Positions 43,370 to 51,985 of a DNA stretch of 64,000 nucleotides are shown in pieces. The number at the start of each line of letters is the position of its first letter. The first letter of the stretch is position 1. A model generated the notes under the pieces. It did no database searches and was not told the DNA's origin. It worked only from the letters and a program-made list of their open reading frames with translations. The position numbers and the translations under genes are program-made. The stretch is from Streptomyces sp. 3214.6 (GTDB lineage Bacteria > Actinomycetota > Actinomycetes > Streptomycetales > Streptomycetaceae): the NCBI RefSeq assembly GCF_900129855.1, contig NZ_LT670819.1, forward strand, positions 3,906,001-3,970,000, in the 5' to 3' direction.

Positions 43370-44077
43370 ATGACGTTCGTACAGCTCATCGACTGCAGGA
43401 CCAGCCGGTTCGACGAGATGGACCGGCTGATGGACACATGGGTCGAACAGACCAAGGGGAAGCGAACCGCGACGCACGCGGTGGTCGGCAAGGACCGTTC
43501 CGACGCGTCGCACTTCATCGAGATCGTGGAGTTCCCGTCGTACGAGGAGGCGATGCGGAACTCGAACCTTCCGGAGACCGGCAAGGTGTTCCAGGAGCTG
43601 GTGGCCCTGTGTGACGAGATGCCGACGTTCACGGATCTCGAGGTCGTACGGGACGAGCAGTTGTACGCGGAGACCGCGCGGCGGTTCTTCGAGGCCGTGG
43701 CCGCGCGGGGTGAACTGCCGCCGCTGGACGGGCTGATCGCCGAGGAGTACCACGACCACGATCCCGCCAACGAGCAGGACACCATGGGCATGGACGCGAT
43801 GCGGCGGGAGGTCGAGATGTGGCGGGGCGGCTTCGACTTCGCCTTCTCCATCGAAGACCAGATCGGACAGGGCGACCGGGTGTGCAACCGTTGGACCTGG
43901 CGCGGGACCCACAAGGGCGACTTCATGGGGCTCCCGGCGACGGGGAAGCAGGTCACGATGACCGGGACGACCGTCTTCCGGTGCCGGGAGGACGGAAAGC
44001 TCGTCGAGGGCTGGTGGCAGTACGACCGGCTCGGGCTGATGGGGCAGCTGGGGGCGCTGGACGCGCTGGAGACGTGA
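43370..44077 (+). CDS. Two-domain protein: ABM-like plus SnoaL-like (ester cyclase type)
   Basis: The 235-residue protein seems to join two small alpha/beta folds. The first 100 residues (FVQLIDCRTSRFDEMDRLMD, HFIEIVEFPSYEEAMRNSNL) resemble a dimeric alpha/beta-barrel (ABM) or stress-responsive domain. The second half (YAETARRFFEAVAARGELPP ... VCNRWTWRGTHKGDFMGLPA) is a SnoaL-type NTF2-like domain as in ester cyclases, with the typical GTHxGxFxGxPATGK pattern. The function is unknown; SnoaL domains may be enzymes or simple binders. The ATG at 43370 has GGAGG 7 nt upstream; ATG at 43325 is also in frame. Confidence 0.8.
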   Translation: MTFVQLIDCRTSRFDEMDRLMDTWVEQTKGKRTATHAVVGKDRSDASHFIEIVEFPSYEEAMRNSNLPETGKVFQELVALCDEMPTFTDLEVVRDEQLYAETARRFFEAVAARGELPPLDGLIAEEYHDHDPANEQDTMGMDAMRREVEMWRGGFDFAFSIEDQIGQGDRVCNRWTWRGTHKGDFMGLPATGKQVTMTGTTVFRCREDGKLVEGWWQYDRLGLMGQLGALDALET

Positions 44078-44130
44078 AAGCCGAGCCGTAGGTCAGGGGG
44101 GCGCCCGCGAAGAGACCGCCCGCGAAGGGG

Positions 44131-44164
44131 GAAGCCCCCGTTCCGTGACCGGAACGGGGGCTTC
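44131..44164. terminator. Perfect terminator between the SnoaL gene and groEL1
   Basis: GAAGCCCCCGTTCC (44131-44144) and GGAACGGGGGCTTC (44151-44164) form a 14-bp stem with a 6-nt loop. TTCGTG follows on the plus strand. It serves the convergent genes on both sides. Confidence 0.88.
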
Positions 44165-44189
44165 TTCGTGCTGCTCGGTGCTGCTTGCC

Positions 44190-45815
44190 TCAGTGGGAGT
44201 GGCCGTGGCCGTGGCCCGCGGCGGCCGGCTCTTCCTCTTCCTTCTTCTCGACGACCAGGGTCTCGGTCGTCAGCAGGAGGGAGGCGATGGAGGCGGCGTT
44301 CTCCAGGGCGGAGCGGGTGACCTTGACCGGGTCGATGACGCCGGCCTTGACCAGGTCGCCGTACTCGCCGGTGGCGGCGTTGAAGCCCTGGCCCTTGTCG
44401 AGCTCGGCGACCTTGGAGGTGATGACGTAGCCCTCCAGGCCGGCGTTCTCGGCGATCCAGCGCAGCGGCTCGACGACGGCGCGGCGGACGACGGCGACAC
44501 CGGTCGCCTCGTCGCCGGACTTGCCGAGGCCGCCCTCCAGCACCTTGGCGGCGTGGACGAGCGCGGAACCGCCACCGGAGACGATGCCCTCCTCGACCGC
44601 GGCGCGGGTCGCGGAGATGGCGTCCTCCAGGCGGTGCTTCTTCTCCTTCAGCTCCACCTCGGTGGCGGCGCCGACCTTGATCACGCACACGCCGCCGGCC
44701 AGCTTCGCGAGGCGCTCCTGGAGCTTCTCGCGGTCCCAGTCGGAGTCGGTGTTCTCGATCTCGGCCTTGATCTGGGCGATGCGGCCCACGACGTCCTCGG
44801 AGTTGCCGGCGCCGTCGACGAGGGTGGTGTCGTCCTTGGTGACGGTGACGCGGCGGGCGGAGCCGAGCACGTCGATGCCGACCTGGTCGAGCTTGAGGCC
44901 GACCTCCTCGGAGATGACGGTGGCGCCGGTGAGGACGGCCATGTCCTGCAGCATCGCCTTACGACGGTCACCGAAGCCGGGGGCCTTCACGGCGACCGCG
45001 TTGAACGTGCCGCGGATCTTGTTGACGACGAGGGTGGAGAGCGCCTCGCCCTCCAGGTCCTCGGCGATGATCAGCAGCGGCTTGGAGGAGTTGGTCTGGA
45101 TGACCTTCTCCAGGAGCGGCAGCAGGTCGGCGATGGAGGAGATCTTGCCCTGGTTGATGAGGATGTAGGGGTCCTCCAGGACGGCTTCCATGCGCTCCTG
45201 GTCCGTCACGAAGTACGGCGACAGGTAGCCCTTGTCGAAGGCCATGCCCTCGGTGAAGTCCAGCTCCAGACCGAAGGTGTTGGACTCCTCGACGGTGATG
45301 ACGCCGTCCTTGCCGACCTTGTCCATCGCCTCGGCGATGAGCTCGCCGACCTGCGTGTCCTGGGCGGACAGGGCGGCGACGGCGGCGATGTCGGACTTCT
45401 CGTCGATCGGCCGGGCGGTGGCCAGCAGGTCCTCGGAGATCGCCTTGACGGCGGCGTCGATGCCCTTCTTCAGGGCGGCCGGGGAAGCGCCGGCAGCGAC
45501 GTTCTTCAGGCCCTCGCGGACGAGCGCCTGGGCCAGCACGGTGGCGGTGGTGGTGCCGTCGCCCGCGATGTCGTTGGTCTTGGTCGCCACCTCCTTCACC
45601 AGCTGCGCGCCGAGGTTCTCGTACGGGTCGTCGAGCTCGACCTCACGGGCGATCGTGACACCGTCGTTGGTGATGGTGGGGGCGCCGAACTTCTTGTCGA
45701 TGACGACGTTGCGGCCCTTGGGGCCGATCGTCACCTTGACCGTGTCGGCAAGCTTGTTGACGCCGCGCTCGAGGGCGCGACGGGCGTCCTCGTCGAACTT
45801 CAGGATCTTCGCCAT
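44190..45815 (-). CDS. groEL1: Chaperonin GroEL1
   Basis: GroEL assists protein folding in the cytosol with GroES and ATP. The 541-residue protein has the classic sequence: KILKFDEDARRALERGVNKL, VTIGPKGRNVVIDKKFGAPT, AGDGTTTATVLAQALVREG, and GGGVAT-type equatorial closing region (SGGGSALVHAAKVLEGG). Its C-terminus is His-rich (GHGHGHSH) rather than the Gly-Gly-Met tail. Among actinobacteria, the His-rich tail marks the GroEL1 paralogue encoded with groES. It lies downstream of groES in the CIRCE-controlled operon, with a 12-bp hairpin between the two genes. Confidence 0.97.
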   Translation of the reverse strand: MAKILKFDEDARRALERGVNKLADTVKVTIGPKGRNVVIDKKFGAPTITNDGVTIAREVELDDPYENLGAQLVKEVATKTNDIAGDGTTTATVLAQALVREGLKNVAAGASPAALKKGIDAAVKAISEDLLATARPIDEKSDIAAVAALSAQDTQVGELIAEAMDKVGKDGVITVEESNTFGLELDFTEGMAFDKGYLSPYFVTDQERMEAVLEDPYILINQGKISSIADLLPLLEKVIQTNSSKPLLIIAEDLEGEALSTLVVNKIRGTFNAVAVKAPGFGDRRKAMLQDMAVLTGATVISEEVGLKLDQVGIDVLGSARRVTVTKDDTTLVDGAGNSEDVVGRIAQIKAEIENTDSDWDREKLQERLAKLAGGVCVIKVGAATEVELKEKKHRLEDAISATRAAVEEGIVSGGGSALVHAAKVLEGGLGKSGDEATGVAVVRRAVVEPLRWIAENAGLEGYVITSKVAELDKGQGFNAATGEYGDLVKAGVIDPVKVTRSALENAASIASLLLTTETLVVEKKEEEEPAAAGHGHGHSH

Positions 45816-45851
45816 GGGAGCGGTTCAGCCCTCTCGGAAAACGTGGGGAAC

Positions 45852-45907
45852 GAACTGCGCCCCCAGCGCCCGGCTTCACAAAGTCGCGGGGGCCAGGGGC
45901 GCAGTTC
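45852..45907 (-). other. Intercistronic hairpin between groES and groEL1
   Basis: GAACTGCGCCCC (45852-45863) and GGGGCGCAGTTC (45896-45907) form a perfect 12-bp stem around a 32-nt GC-rich loop. It lies within the 110-bp gap of the operon, so it may be an RNA processing or stability element or a partial terminator. Confidence 0.7.
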
Positions 45908-45925
45908 ACTGCAAAACTGGGTGAA

Positions 45926-46234
45926 TTACTTCTCGATGATCGCGAGCACGTCGCGAGCCGAGAGGACGAGGTACTCCTCGCCGTTGTACTTCACCTCGGT
46001 GCCGCCGTACTTGCTGTACAGGACGACGTCGCCAACCTTGACGTCGAGCGGCAGGCGCTCGCCGTTCTCGAAGCGGCCCGGACCCACGGCGAGGACAGCG
46101 CCCTCCTGGGGCTTCTCCTTCGCGGTGTCCGGGATGACCAGGCCAGAGGCGGTGGTCTGCTCGGCGTCGAGCGGCTGGACCACGATGCGGTCCTCGAGCG
46201 GCTTGATGGCAACCTTGGAGCTGGTGGTCGTCAC
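45926..46234 (-). CDS. groES: Co-chaperonin GroES
   Basis: The 102-residue protein is a complete GroES: VAIKPLEDRIVVQPLDAEQT, the mobile loop TTASGLVIPDTAKEKPQEG, VLAVGPGRFENGERLPLDVK, and the final beta-strands TEVKYNGEEYLVLSARDVLA. It caps the GroEL ring. The GTG start at 46234 has GGGGGAGG 7 nt upstream, an excellent ribosome site. It is the first gene of the operon; two CIRCE operators and a predicted promoter lie 100-175 bp upstream. Confidence 0.97.
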   Translation of the reverse strand: MTTTSSKVAIKPLEDRIVVQPLDAEQTTASGLVIPDTAKEKPQEGAVLAVGPGRFENGERLPLDVKVGDVVLYSKYGGTEVKYNGEEYLVLSARDVLAIIEK

Positions 46235-46333
46235 GATCCGACCTCCCCCTTCGGAGATCTCACGGGGTTAACTGTCTGAGGTGGCGACCAGGTGGATCCG
46301 TCGTCGCGGGTGCCGGACCTGCCCGTCGCTGTG

Positions 46334-46360
46334 TTGGCACTCTCCAGTGGTGAGTGCCAG
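46334..46360. promoter_or_regulatory. CIRCE element (HrcA operator), proximal
   Basis: TTGGCACTC-N9-GAGTGCCAG matches the HrcA operator consensus TTAGCACTC-N9-GAGTGCTAA, with the exact 9-bp spacing. It lies just downstream of the predicted -10 box of the groES promoter. Confidence 0.92.
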
Positions 46361-46365
46361 AGCTG

Positions 46366-46395
46366 AGACTATGACTGCGATTAGCACTCGGTCAA
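46366..46395 (-). promoter_or_regulatory. Predicted groES-groEL1 promoter
   Basis: On the minus strand TTGACC (46390-46395) and TAGTCT (46366-46371) are separated by 18 bp, a good housekeeping-type promoter. The -35 box lies inside the distal CIRCE element, so HrcA binding would block polymerase. Confidence 0.7.
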
Positions 46396-46407
46396 GCCGA
46401 GTGCCAA
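46381..46407. promoter_or_regulatory. CIRCE element (HrcA operator), distal
   Basis: TTAGCACTC-N9-GAGTGCCAA differs from the consensus at a single position. It overlaps the predicted -35 box of the groES promoter. Confidence 0.95.
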
Positions 46408-46481
46408 TCGCGTTTGGTGGCTGTCGTCCCCGGGCCCCCCGCCTCGACGGAGACAGGCCCGCCCGGCACCGCGAAGAACGC

Positions 46482-47291
46482 TCACACGTAGTCCTCCAAC
46501 CGCCCCACCGTCAGGCCCTCTTCCTGCACCCGGCGCAGCAGCCGCACCGTGCGTTGCCTCATGCTCGGGCCCGTCGTCTCGTCGGGGTCCACGGCGATGA
46601 TGTCGCCGGGGCGCAGGCGGGGGGAGCCATGGGCGTAGGCGAGGTCGGCGGGGCCCATGGAGACGCGCCAGAGGACGATCGCCGTGATGCCGCAGTCGGC
46701 GGCGGCGCGGCGGGTGGTGGTGTCGTAGGCGCCGTAGGGCGGGCGGAAGAGGCGGGGGCGAAGTCCGAAGCGGGCGCGGAGCTTGTCCTGCTGTCCGCAG
46801 ATCTCGGCGCGCTGGCCGGCGTAGGGCAGGCCGCGCAGGGCCGGGTGGTCCAGGGTGTGGTTCTGGATGTTCGCCCCGACGGAGCGGAGGCGGGCGAAGT
46901 GGCCGTAGCCGGGGCCGACCACACTGTCCGTCAGGAACATGCTGACCGGGAGGCGCAGTTCGCGGACCATGTCGACGAAGCGGGGGTCGCGTTCGGCGCC
47001 GTCGTCGTAGGTGAGGAAGACGACCTTGTCGGTGGTCGGAACGTGGTCGACGACCGGCGGGAGGCCGGCGCCGGGGCTGCCCGCGAGGGGGCGGCCGGCC
47101 GGGTGGGACGGGGCGGGGGCCAGCGGGGAGATCAGACCCCAACGGCGGTACGGGTCCTGGGCGGCCGGGCCGGGTGGGCGGACCCCGGCGGCGGCCTTCC
47201 TGCCCAGCCGTTCGATCGGGTCGACGGACTGGGCGCAGCCGGTGAGCAGGGCGAGCACCAGGACGCCCGCGGTCAGGGACCGGAGACTCAC
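46482..47291 (-). CDS. Lipoprotein polysaccharide deacetylase, second of pair
   Basis: The 269-residue protein has a lipoprotein signal (VLVLALLTGC, lipobox LTGC). A NodB-type deacetylase domain follows: VVFLTYDDGAERD carries the catalytic Asp and metal-binding Asp, NHTLDHP the metal-binding His pair, and RPPYGAYDTTTRR motif 3. It is exported and membrane-anchored, and probably removes acetyl groups from cell-wall or surface polysaccharide. The GTG start at 47291 overlaps the stop of the upstream paralogue by 4 bases (GTGA), a tight translational coupling. The final RLEDYV parallels RLEDYL of its partner. Confidence 0.88.
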   Translation of the reverse strand: MSLRSLTAGVLVLALLTGCAQSVDPIERLGRKAAAGVRPPGPAAQDPYRRWGLISPLAPAPSHPAGRPLAGSPGAGLPPVVDHVPTTDKVVFLTYDDGAERDPRFVDMVRELRLPVSMFLTDSVVGPGYGHFARLRSVGANIQNHTLDHPALRGLPYAGQRAEICGQQDKLRARFGLRPRLFRPPYGAYDTTTRRAAADCGITAIVLWRVSMGPADLAYAHGSPRLRPGDIIAVDPDETTGPSMRQRTVRLLRRVQEEGLTVGRLEDYV

Positions 47292-48271
47292 AGGTAGTCC
47301 TCCAGCCGTGCGACCGCGTACCCCTTCTCCGTGATCTTGTCGAGGAACCGGCGGATCATGTCGGGCATCGTGCCCTTCCAGTCGTCGCGACCGCGGAAAT
47401 GGCTCAGGACGATGTCGCCGGGGTGGATGTCCTGGTCCCACTCGCGGTACTCCCAGTGGTCGACGAAGACCTCCTCGTCCCAGATGGGGGCGTATCTGAT
47501 GCCGCACGACTTGGCGGCGCGCAGGGTGTCCTGGTTGTAGTTGCCGTAGGGCGGGCGGAACAGGGTGGGGCGTTTGCCGTACTGGCGCTCCATCACGTCC
47601 TGCATGCCGCAGATCTCGCGCTTCTGCTGCCGGTACGACAGCCCCGGCAGGTACGGGTGGTGGAGCGTGTGGTTGTTCAGTACGACCCCGGTGGCCTGCA
47701 TCTTCTTGAAGTAGGCGTAGTCGTCCTTGATCAGGTAGTCGCTGAGGAAGGCGGTGTACGGGATCTTCAGGTCGCTCATCATGCGCAGGAACGCCGGGTC
47801 CTTCTCGGAGCCGTCGTCGATGGTGAGGAAGACGACCCTGTCGCTGGTCGGGATCGTGGTGAAGACCGGGGGGAGGCCGAGCTTCTCCTGGTCGTCCACC
47901 TCGAAGCCCTCGCGGGCCGTGATCTCCGGCTTGTGCGCGGGCGGCGCCGGGGGCGTCAGCGGGACCTTCTTCAGGCCCCAGCGCTTCGCCGCGGCGACCC
48001 GGGCCTGCTGGGCGGCGCGGAGCCGGGAGGCGTACGCGTGCAGGGCGCGGGCCGGGGGGGCCGCGGGGGGCACCGCCCGGTCCGGCTGCTGGCCCGGCGC
48101 GGGGCGGATCCCCTTGCCCGCCCCACCGGTCCCCGCGCCGCCTCCCGCGCAGCCCGTCGCGACGGCGGCCAGGGTGAGGACGGCGGCCGCGCTCCGGAGG
48201 CCCGTGAGGCGGAGGCCTGCGAGGCGGATGCCTGTGCGCCTCGTCCACCTCGTGCGCCGCGTGCTCCTCAT
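47288..48271 (-). CDS. Lipoprotein polysaccharide deacetylase, first of pair
   Basis: The 327-residue protein has a very basic start (MRSTRRTRWTRRTGIR), a hydrophobic segment and a lipobox (AVATGC). A Gly/Ala/Pro-rich spacer and helical region precede the NodB domain: VVFLTIDDGSEKDPAFLRMM, NHTLHHPYLPG, RPPYGNYNQDTLRAAKSCGI and IHPGDIVLSHF. All the catalytic motifs are present. ATG at 48271 was chosen at the start of the basic segment; the open frame extends 31 residues upstream without a ribosome site. It is the first gene of a two-gene unit with the next deacetylase; the order and overlap imply matched expression. Confidence 0.87.
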   Translation of the reverse strand: MRSTRRTRWTRRTGIRLAGLRLTGLRSAAAVLTLAAVATGCAGGGAGTGGAGKGIRPAPGQQPDRAVPPAAPPARALHAYASRLRAAQQARVAAAKRWGLKKVPLTPPAPPAHKPEITAREGFEVDDQEKLGLPPVFTTIPTSDRVVFLTIDDGSEKDPAFLRMMSDLKIPYTAFLSDYLIKDDYAYFKKMQATGVVLNNHTLHHPYLPGLSYRQQKREICGMQDVMERQYGKRPTLFRPPYGNYNQDTLRAAKSCGIRYAPIWDEEVFVDHWEYREWDQDIHPGDIVLSHFRGRDDWKGTMPDMIRRFLDKITEKGYAVARLEDYL

Positions 48272-48454
48272 GTGCCCGATGCGCCCCGTTCCCCCGGCTC
48301 CGGCGCGGCGACAAACAGCCCCACAACTGCCACTCTTGTCATCATTTTGTACGACAGATCCCATGGCGCCGGATCCTCGCAGTCACCGCCCCGGAACCCC
48401 GCCCGACACCGCCGCCGGAGGCGCACCATCCACCGACTGGCCCACAATGACCCG

Positions 48455-49636
48455 GTGAACGACCTCGCCCCCCTCCTCACCCCCGAGGGCCGCGCCCTCC
48501 TCGACACCGTGCGCGGCACCGCCCCCGCCGACGAGCTCGCCGTCGCCACCCGGCTGCGCCGCGAGCACCCCGCGGACCTGGTGTCCGCGGCCCTGGGCCA
48601 GGCCCGGCTGCGACAGCGGGCGGCGGCGAAGTTCGGGGCCGAGGACGCCGAGCGGATGTTCTTCACGCCGAACGGGGTGGAGCAGTCGACGCGGGCGAGT
48701 GTGGCGACGTATCGGGCGGAGTGCTTCCGGGCGCTGGGCATCCGCTCCCTCGCGGACCTGTGCTGCGGCATCGGCGGGGACGCCATCGCGCTCGCCCGTG
48801 CCGGGATCCGGGTGCTCGCGGTGGACCGGGATCCGCTGACCGCGGCGGTGGCGCGGGCGAACGCCGACGCGCTGGGGCTCGCCGACCTCATCGAGGTGCG
48901 GGAGGCGGACGTCACGGACGTCGACACGAGCGGCTACGACGCCGTGTTCGTCGACCCTGCGCGGCGCGGCGGTCGCGGCCGGATCTTCGATCCGGAGGCG
49001 TATTCGCCGCCGTTGTCCTGGGCCGTCGAGGCCGCCCGCAAGGCGCCGCGCGCCGCGCTGAAGATCGCGCCCGGCATCCCCCACGAGGCGATCCCCGAGG
49101 ACGCCGAGGCCGAGTGGATCTCGGACCGGGGTGACGTCAAGGAGGCCGTGCTGTGGTTCGGCTCGGGCGTGACGCCGGGGGCGCGGCGGGCGACACTGCT
49201 GCCCTCGCTCGCCGCGGTACGGGCCTCGCCCGACACGATGCTCCCCGACCCCGCAGTCCGGCCGGTCGGGCGGTATCTGTACGAGCCCGACGGTGCCGTC
49301 ATCCGGGCGCATCTGGTCGCCGACGTGGCCCGGGACCTCGACGGCGGGCTGATCGACGAGACCATCGCCTACGTCACCGCCGACGCCCTGCACGCCACCC
49401 CGTACGCCTCCGCCTATGAGATCACCGACCAACTGCCGTTCAACGTCAAGAAGTTGAAGGCGCTGTTGCGGGAGCGTGAGGTCGGGATCCTCACCGTGAA
49501 GAAGCGGGGGTCGGCGGTCGAGCCGGAGGAGCTGCGCAAGAAGGCGCTGCCCAGGCCGCAGGGGCCCAACTCCGTGACCGTGTTCCTGACGCGGGTGGCT
49601 GGGGCACCGACGATGCTCGTCGGCGCCCCAGCCTGA
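48455..49636 (+). CDS. Class I SAM-dependent methyltransferase with THUMP-like C-terminus
   Basis: The 393-residue protein has an N-terminal helical domain (LLTPEGRALLDTVRGTAPAD). The central Rossmann methyltransferase core carries DLCCGIGGDAIALARAGIRV (motif I), AVDRDPLTAAVARANADALG and the motif IV-like FVDPARRGGRGRIFDPE. The C-terminal part (LPFNVKKLKALLREREVGIL then TVKKRGSAVEPEELRKKAL) is a THUMP-like domain, suggesting RNA as substrate. The VDPARR motif is known in this actinobacterial family, but the exact substrate is unassigned. The GTG at 48455 is the first plausible start after the divergent deacetylase gene. Confidence 0.85.
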   Translation: MNDLAPLLTPEGRALLDTVRGTAPADELAVATRLRREHPADLVSAALGQARLRQRAAAKFGAEDAERMFFTPNGVEQSTRASVATYRAECFRALGIRSLADLCCGIGGDAIALARAGIRVLAVDRDPLTAAVARANADALGLADLIEVREADVTDVDTSGYDAVFVDPARRGGRGRIFDPEAYSPPLSWAVEAARKAPRAALKIAPGIPHEAIPEDAEAEWISDRGDVKEAVLWFGSGVTPGARRATLLPSLAAVRASPDTMLPDPAVRPVGRYLYEPDGAVIRAHLVADVARDLDGGLIDETIAYVTADALHATPYASAYEITDQLPFNVKKLKALLREREVGILTVKKRGSAVEPEELRKKALPRPQGPNSVTVFLTRVAGAPTMLVGAPA

Positions 49637-49703
49637 CCTGCTGTTTCCCGCTATTCCCTGCCGTTTTCGGCTATTTTCGACTGTTACCCGGTGTTGCCCG
49701 CGA

Positions 49704-51785
49704 TCACTGGCGCTGGAGCGTCTTGAGCGGCGCCAGGTTCGTCTCGTGCGAGCCGGCCGGGGCGGAGCGCTTTGCCGTGGCACCGGCGGCGGCCTGGCCG
49801 TCGCCGCTGTCGCTGCCGTTGACGGGTGCGGCGAAGGAGCTCGTCGGCACGCCCGCCTGCGCGCCCGCAGGGACGTCGCCGTTGAAGAACGGGTGGTACA
49901 CGAAGTAGGAGCTGCCCGCGCTGATCGTGGCGCCCACCGTGTTCAGCGCGGCCGGCGAGATCGAGCCGTTCACGCCGAAGGCCACCGCGGAGTTGACGCC
50001 GGCGGACTCACGCTGGAAGTAGTTGGTCAGCTCGGCCGAGGGGGCCGCGGCGCTGGTGGTCCACAGAACCGGCCCGAAGACGTTCATCGCCGAGGCGGCC
50101 GACACGCCGTCGCGCCAGGAGCCCGAGTAGGCCAGGCCGACCTGGCTCGGCGCGGTCCACCAGAACATGGCGATGGCCACCGAGATGGACGAGTCCGTCG
50201 TGCCCGAGATCGGGTAGTACGAGTACGTCGACGGCCACCGCGAGAAGCTCGAGTGGGTCAGCGCGTACCTCGCCGCCGAACCGACCGGGATGATCATGGT
50301 CTTGTCCGGGTTCAGGCTGTTGAGGTACGCCTGCGTCGACGCGGGCAGCTTGTTGCCGTTGGTGAGGACGACCCCGCCCGCGCTGGCCGCGCCGTCGGAG
50401 CCGGCCGCGGCCGCCGCCGACAGGGCCGCACGGTACTCGGTGGCACCGGCCAGGAAGACGTACTTCGGGGCGGAGCTGATGGTCTTGGCCACCATGACCG
50501 AGGTCGAGTAGGGGTCCGTGCCCGTCAGCCGCACCGGCGTGTAGCCGAGCGCCTTCACCTGGGCGGCGACCGTGTTGTCGAGGACGGCCGTGCCGCCGAC
50601 CAGGTAGACGGGCTTGCCCGGCTTCAGGGTCCGCTTCAGCTCGTTCTTCGTCGTCGAGGACAGCCCGGTCTTCTGCGTCATCAGCACCGGGCCCTCCTTC
50701 CGGCCGGCCAGGGCGGGCGCGGTGACGGCGTACGCCGCGCTGTCCTGGTTGACCAGCACCGCGGACTTGGCGTCCATCAGGCCGGGCTCGCTGTGGCCGA
50801 CGGTGTTCCAGGTCCACCGGGAGGCGGCGGTGGCGGTGAGGTAGGCGTTGCTGCCCCAGACCCGGCCGGTGGAGTTCTTGCGCAGCGGCTGCCAGCTGGG
50901 GTTGTCGCCCGTGGCGGTGTTCCCGACCTTGGTGAGTTCGCCGGTGGCCAGGTCGACGTACTCGGTGGTGTGCACGTCGTCGCTGTTGGGCGAGGTGTGG
51001 GCGTCGAAGACGATCCGCTTGCCGGTGGGCGACCAGGACGGGTTGGCGAACCGGCGCGGGCCGCTGGTGCGCTGCTTGACGTCGGTGCCGTCGGCGTTCG
51101 CCGTGAAGATCTGCCGGTTGCCGTCGGCGTCCTTGCGGACGAACGCCAGCTTGGTGCCGTCCGGGGACCAGGCGGGCTGCTCGGCGTCGGCCACGGCGAG
51201 CTTCACCGTCTTGGTACTGGCGTTGTAGACGTACACGCCGGCGGCGTCGGCGGCGCAGCTGCCGGCACGGCGCTCGAACGCGACCAGGCCGTCGGCGCTC
51301 ACGCTCGGCTCGGAGTCGCAGACGGTGGCCGGCTCCAGGTTCGCCGGCATCAGCGGGCCGGGCGCCCAGGAGGCGTCGGAGGGGCCGTAGGCGAGCTGGC
51401 CGCCGCTGGCGAAGACCACGAAACGGCCGCCGTTCCAGAACGTCAGGTCCTCGTACGGGGCGCTGGAGCGCAGGCCCTGCGCCCACGGCAGGGCGAACCT
51501 CTTGGTGCCGTTGGGCAGGACGCTGTAGATCTGGCCGGACACGCTGAGCACCCGGCTGCCGTCCGGCGCCCAGGTCGCGTGGCTCCCCACGGTGGGGATC
51601 CGGCCGGTCGCGCCGGTGGCGGCGTCGATCACGCCACCGCCGTCGCTGAGGATGCGGCCCTCGGTGCCGGGCCAGGGTCCGGCGTCGTCGGCGAGGGCGC
51701 CGGATGCGGTGGCCAGGGTGCCCGCGGCGGCGAGCACTACCGCGGTGGCGAGCGCCGCGGTACGGCGGCGCGTGAAAAGTCTCAA
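49704..51785 (-). CDS. Secreted beta-propeller plus cell wall-binding repeat (CWB2) protein
   Basis: The 693-residue protein has a signal peptide (RLFTRRRTAALATAVVLAAA, cleavage after GALA). A TolB/WD40-like propeller of about 300 residues follows, with repeated blades such as ATWAPDGSRVL, PAWSPDGTKLAFVR and PSWSPTGKRIVFDA. The C-terminal 370 residues contain CWB2-type repeats (VLMTQKTGLSSTTKNELKRT, KPVYLVGGTAVLDNTVAAQV, PKYVFLAGATEYRAALSAAA), the family that binds peptidoglycan or secondary wall polymers. It is therefore probably a surface protein whose propeller is displayed. The TTG at 51785 was chosen because GGGGGG lies 8 nt upstream and it starts the basic signal segment. Confidence 0.85.
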   Translation of the reverse strand: MRLFTRRRTAALATAVVLAAAGTLATASGALADDAGPWPGTEGRILSDGGGVIDAATGATGRIPTVGSHATWAPDGSRVLSVSGQIYSVLPNGTKRFALPWAQGLRSSAPYEDLTFWNGGRFVVFASGGQLAYGPSDASWAPGPLMPANLEPATVCDSEPSVSADGLVAFERRAGSCAADAAGVYVYNASTKTVKLAVADAEQPAWSPDGTKLAFVRKDADGNRQIFTANADGTDVKQRTSGPRRFANPSWSPTGKRIVFDAHTSPNSDDVHTTEYVDLATGELTKVGNTATGDNPSWQPLRKNSTGRVWGSNAYLTATAASRWTWNTVGHSEPGLMDAKSAVLVNQDSAAYAVTAPALAGRKEGPVLMTQKTGLSSTTKNELKRTLKPGKPVYLVGGTAVLDNTVAAQVKALGYTPVRLTGTDPYSTSVMVAKTISSAPKYVFLAGATEYRAALSAAAAAGSDGAASAGGVVLTNGNKLPASTQAYLNSLNPDKTMIIPVGSAARYALTHSSFSRWPSTYSYYPISGTTDSSISVAIAMFWWTAPSQVGLAYSGSWRDGVSAASAMNVFGPVLWTTSAAAPSAELTNYFQRESAGVNSAVAFGVNGSISPAALNTVGATISAGSSYFVYHPFFNGDVPAGAQAGVPTSSFAAPVNGSDSGDGQAAAGATAKRSAPAGSHETNLAPLKTLQRQ

Positions 51786-51985
51786 GTTGTCGACCCCCCA
51801 GGGATCACAAAAATGTCGATGCGCATGTCGATGGAGCCGCGCGCGGGCCGGGTCGGCGTCGTTCCCCCGTCGCCATGTCCCCCGTCGACCACACAGCCGT
51901 TTCACAGCGGCTGGATCACCCTAGTGCGCATCAGACCCATGGGGAACGGAATAACGAGCCACAACTGTTCGATATTGCGCGGGTT

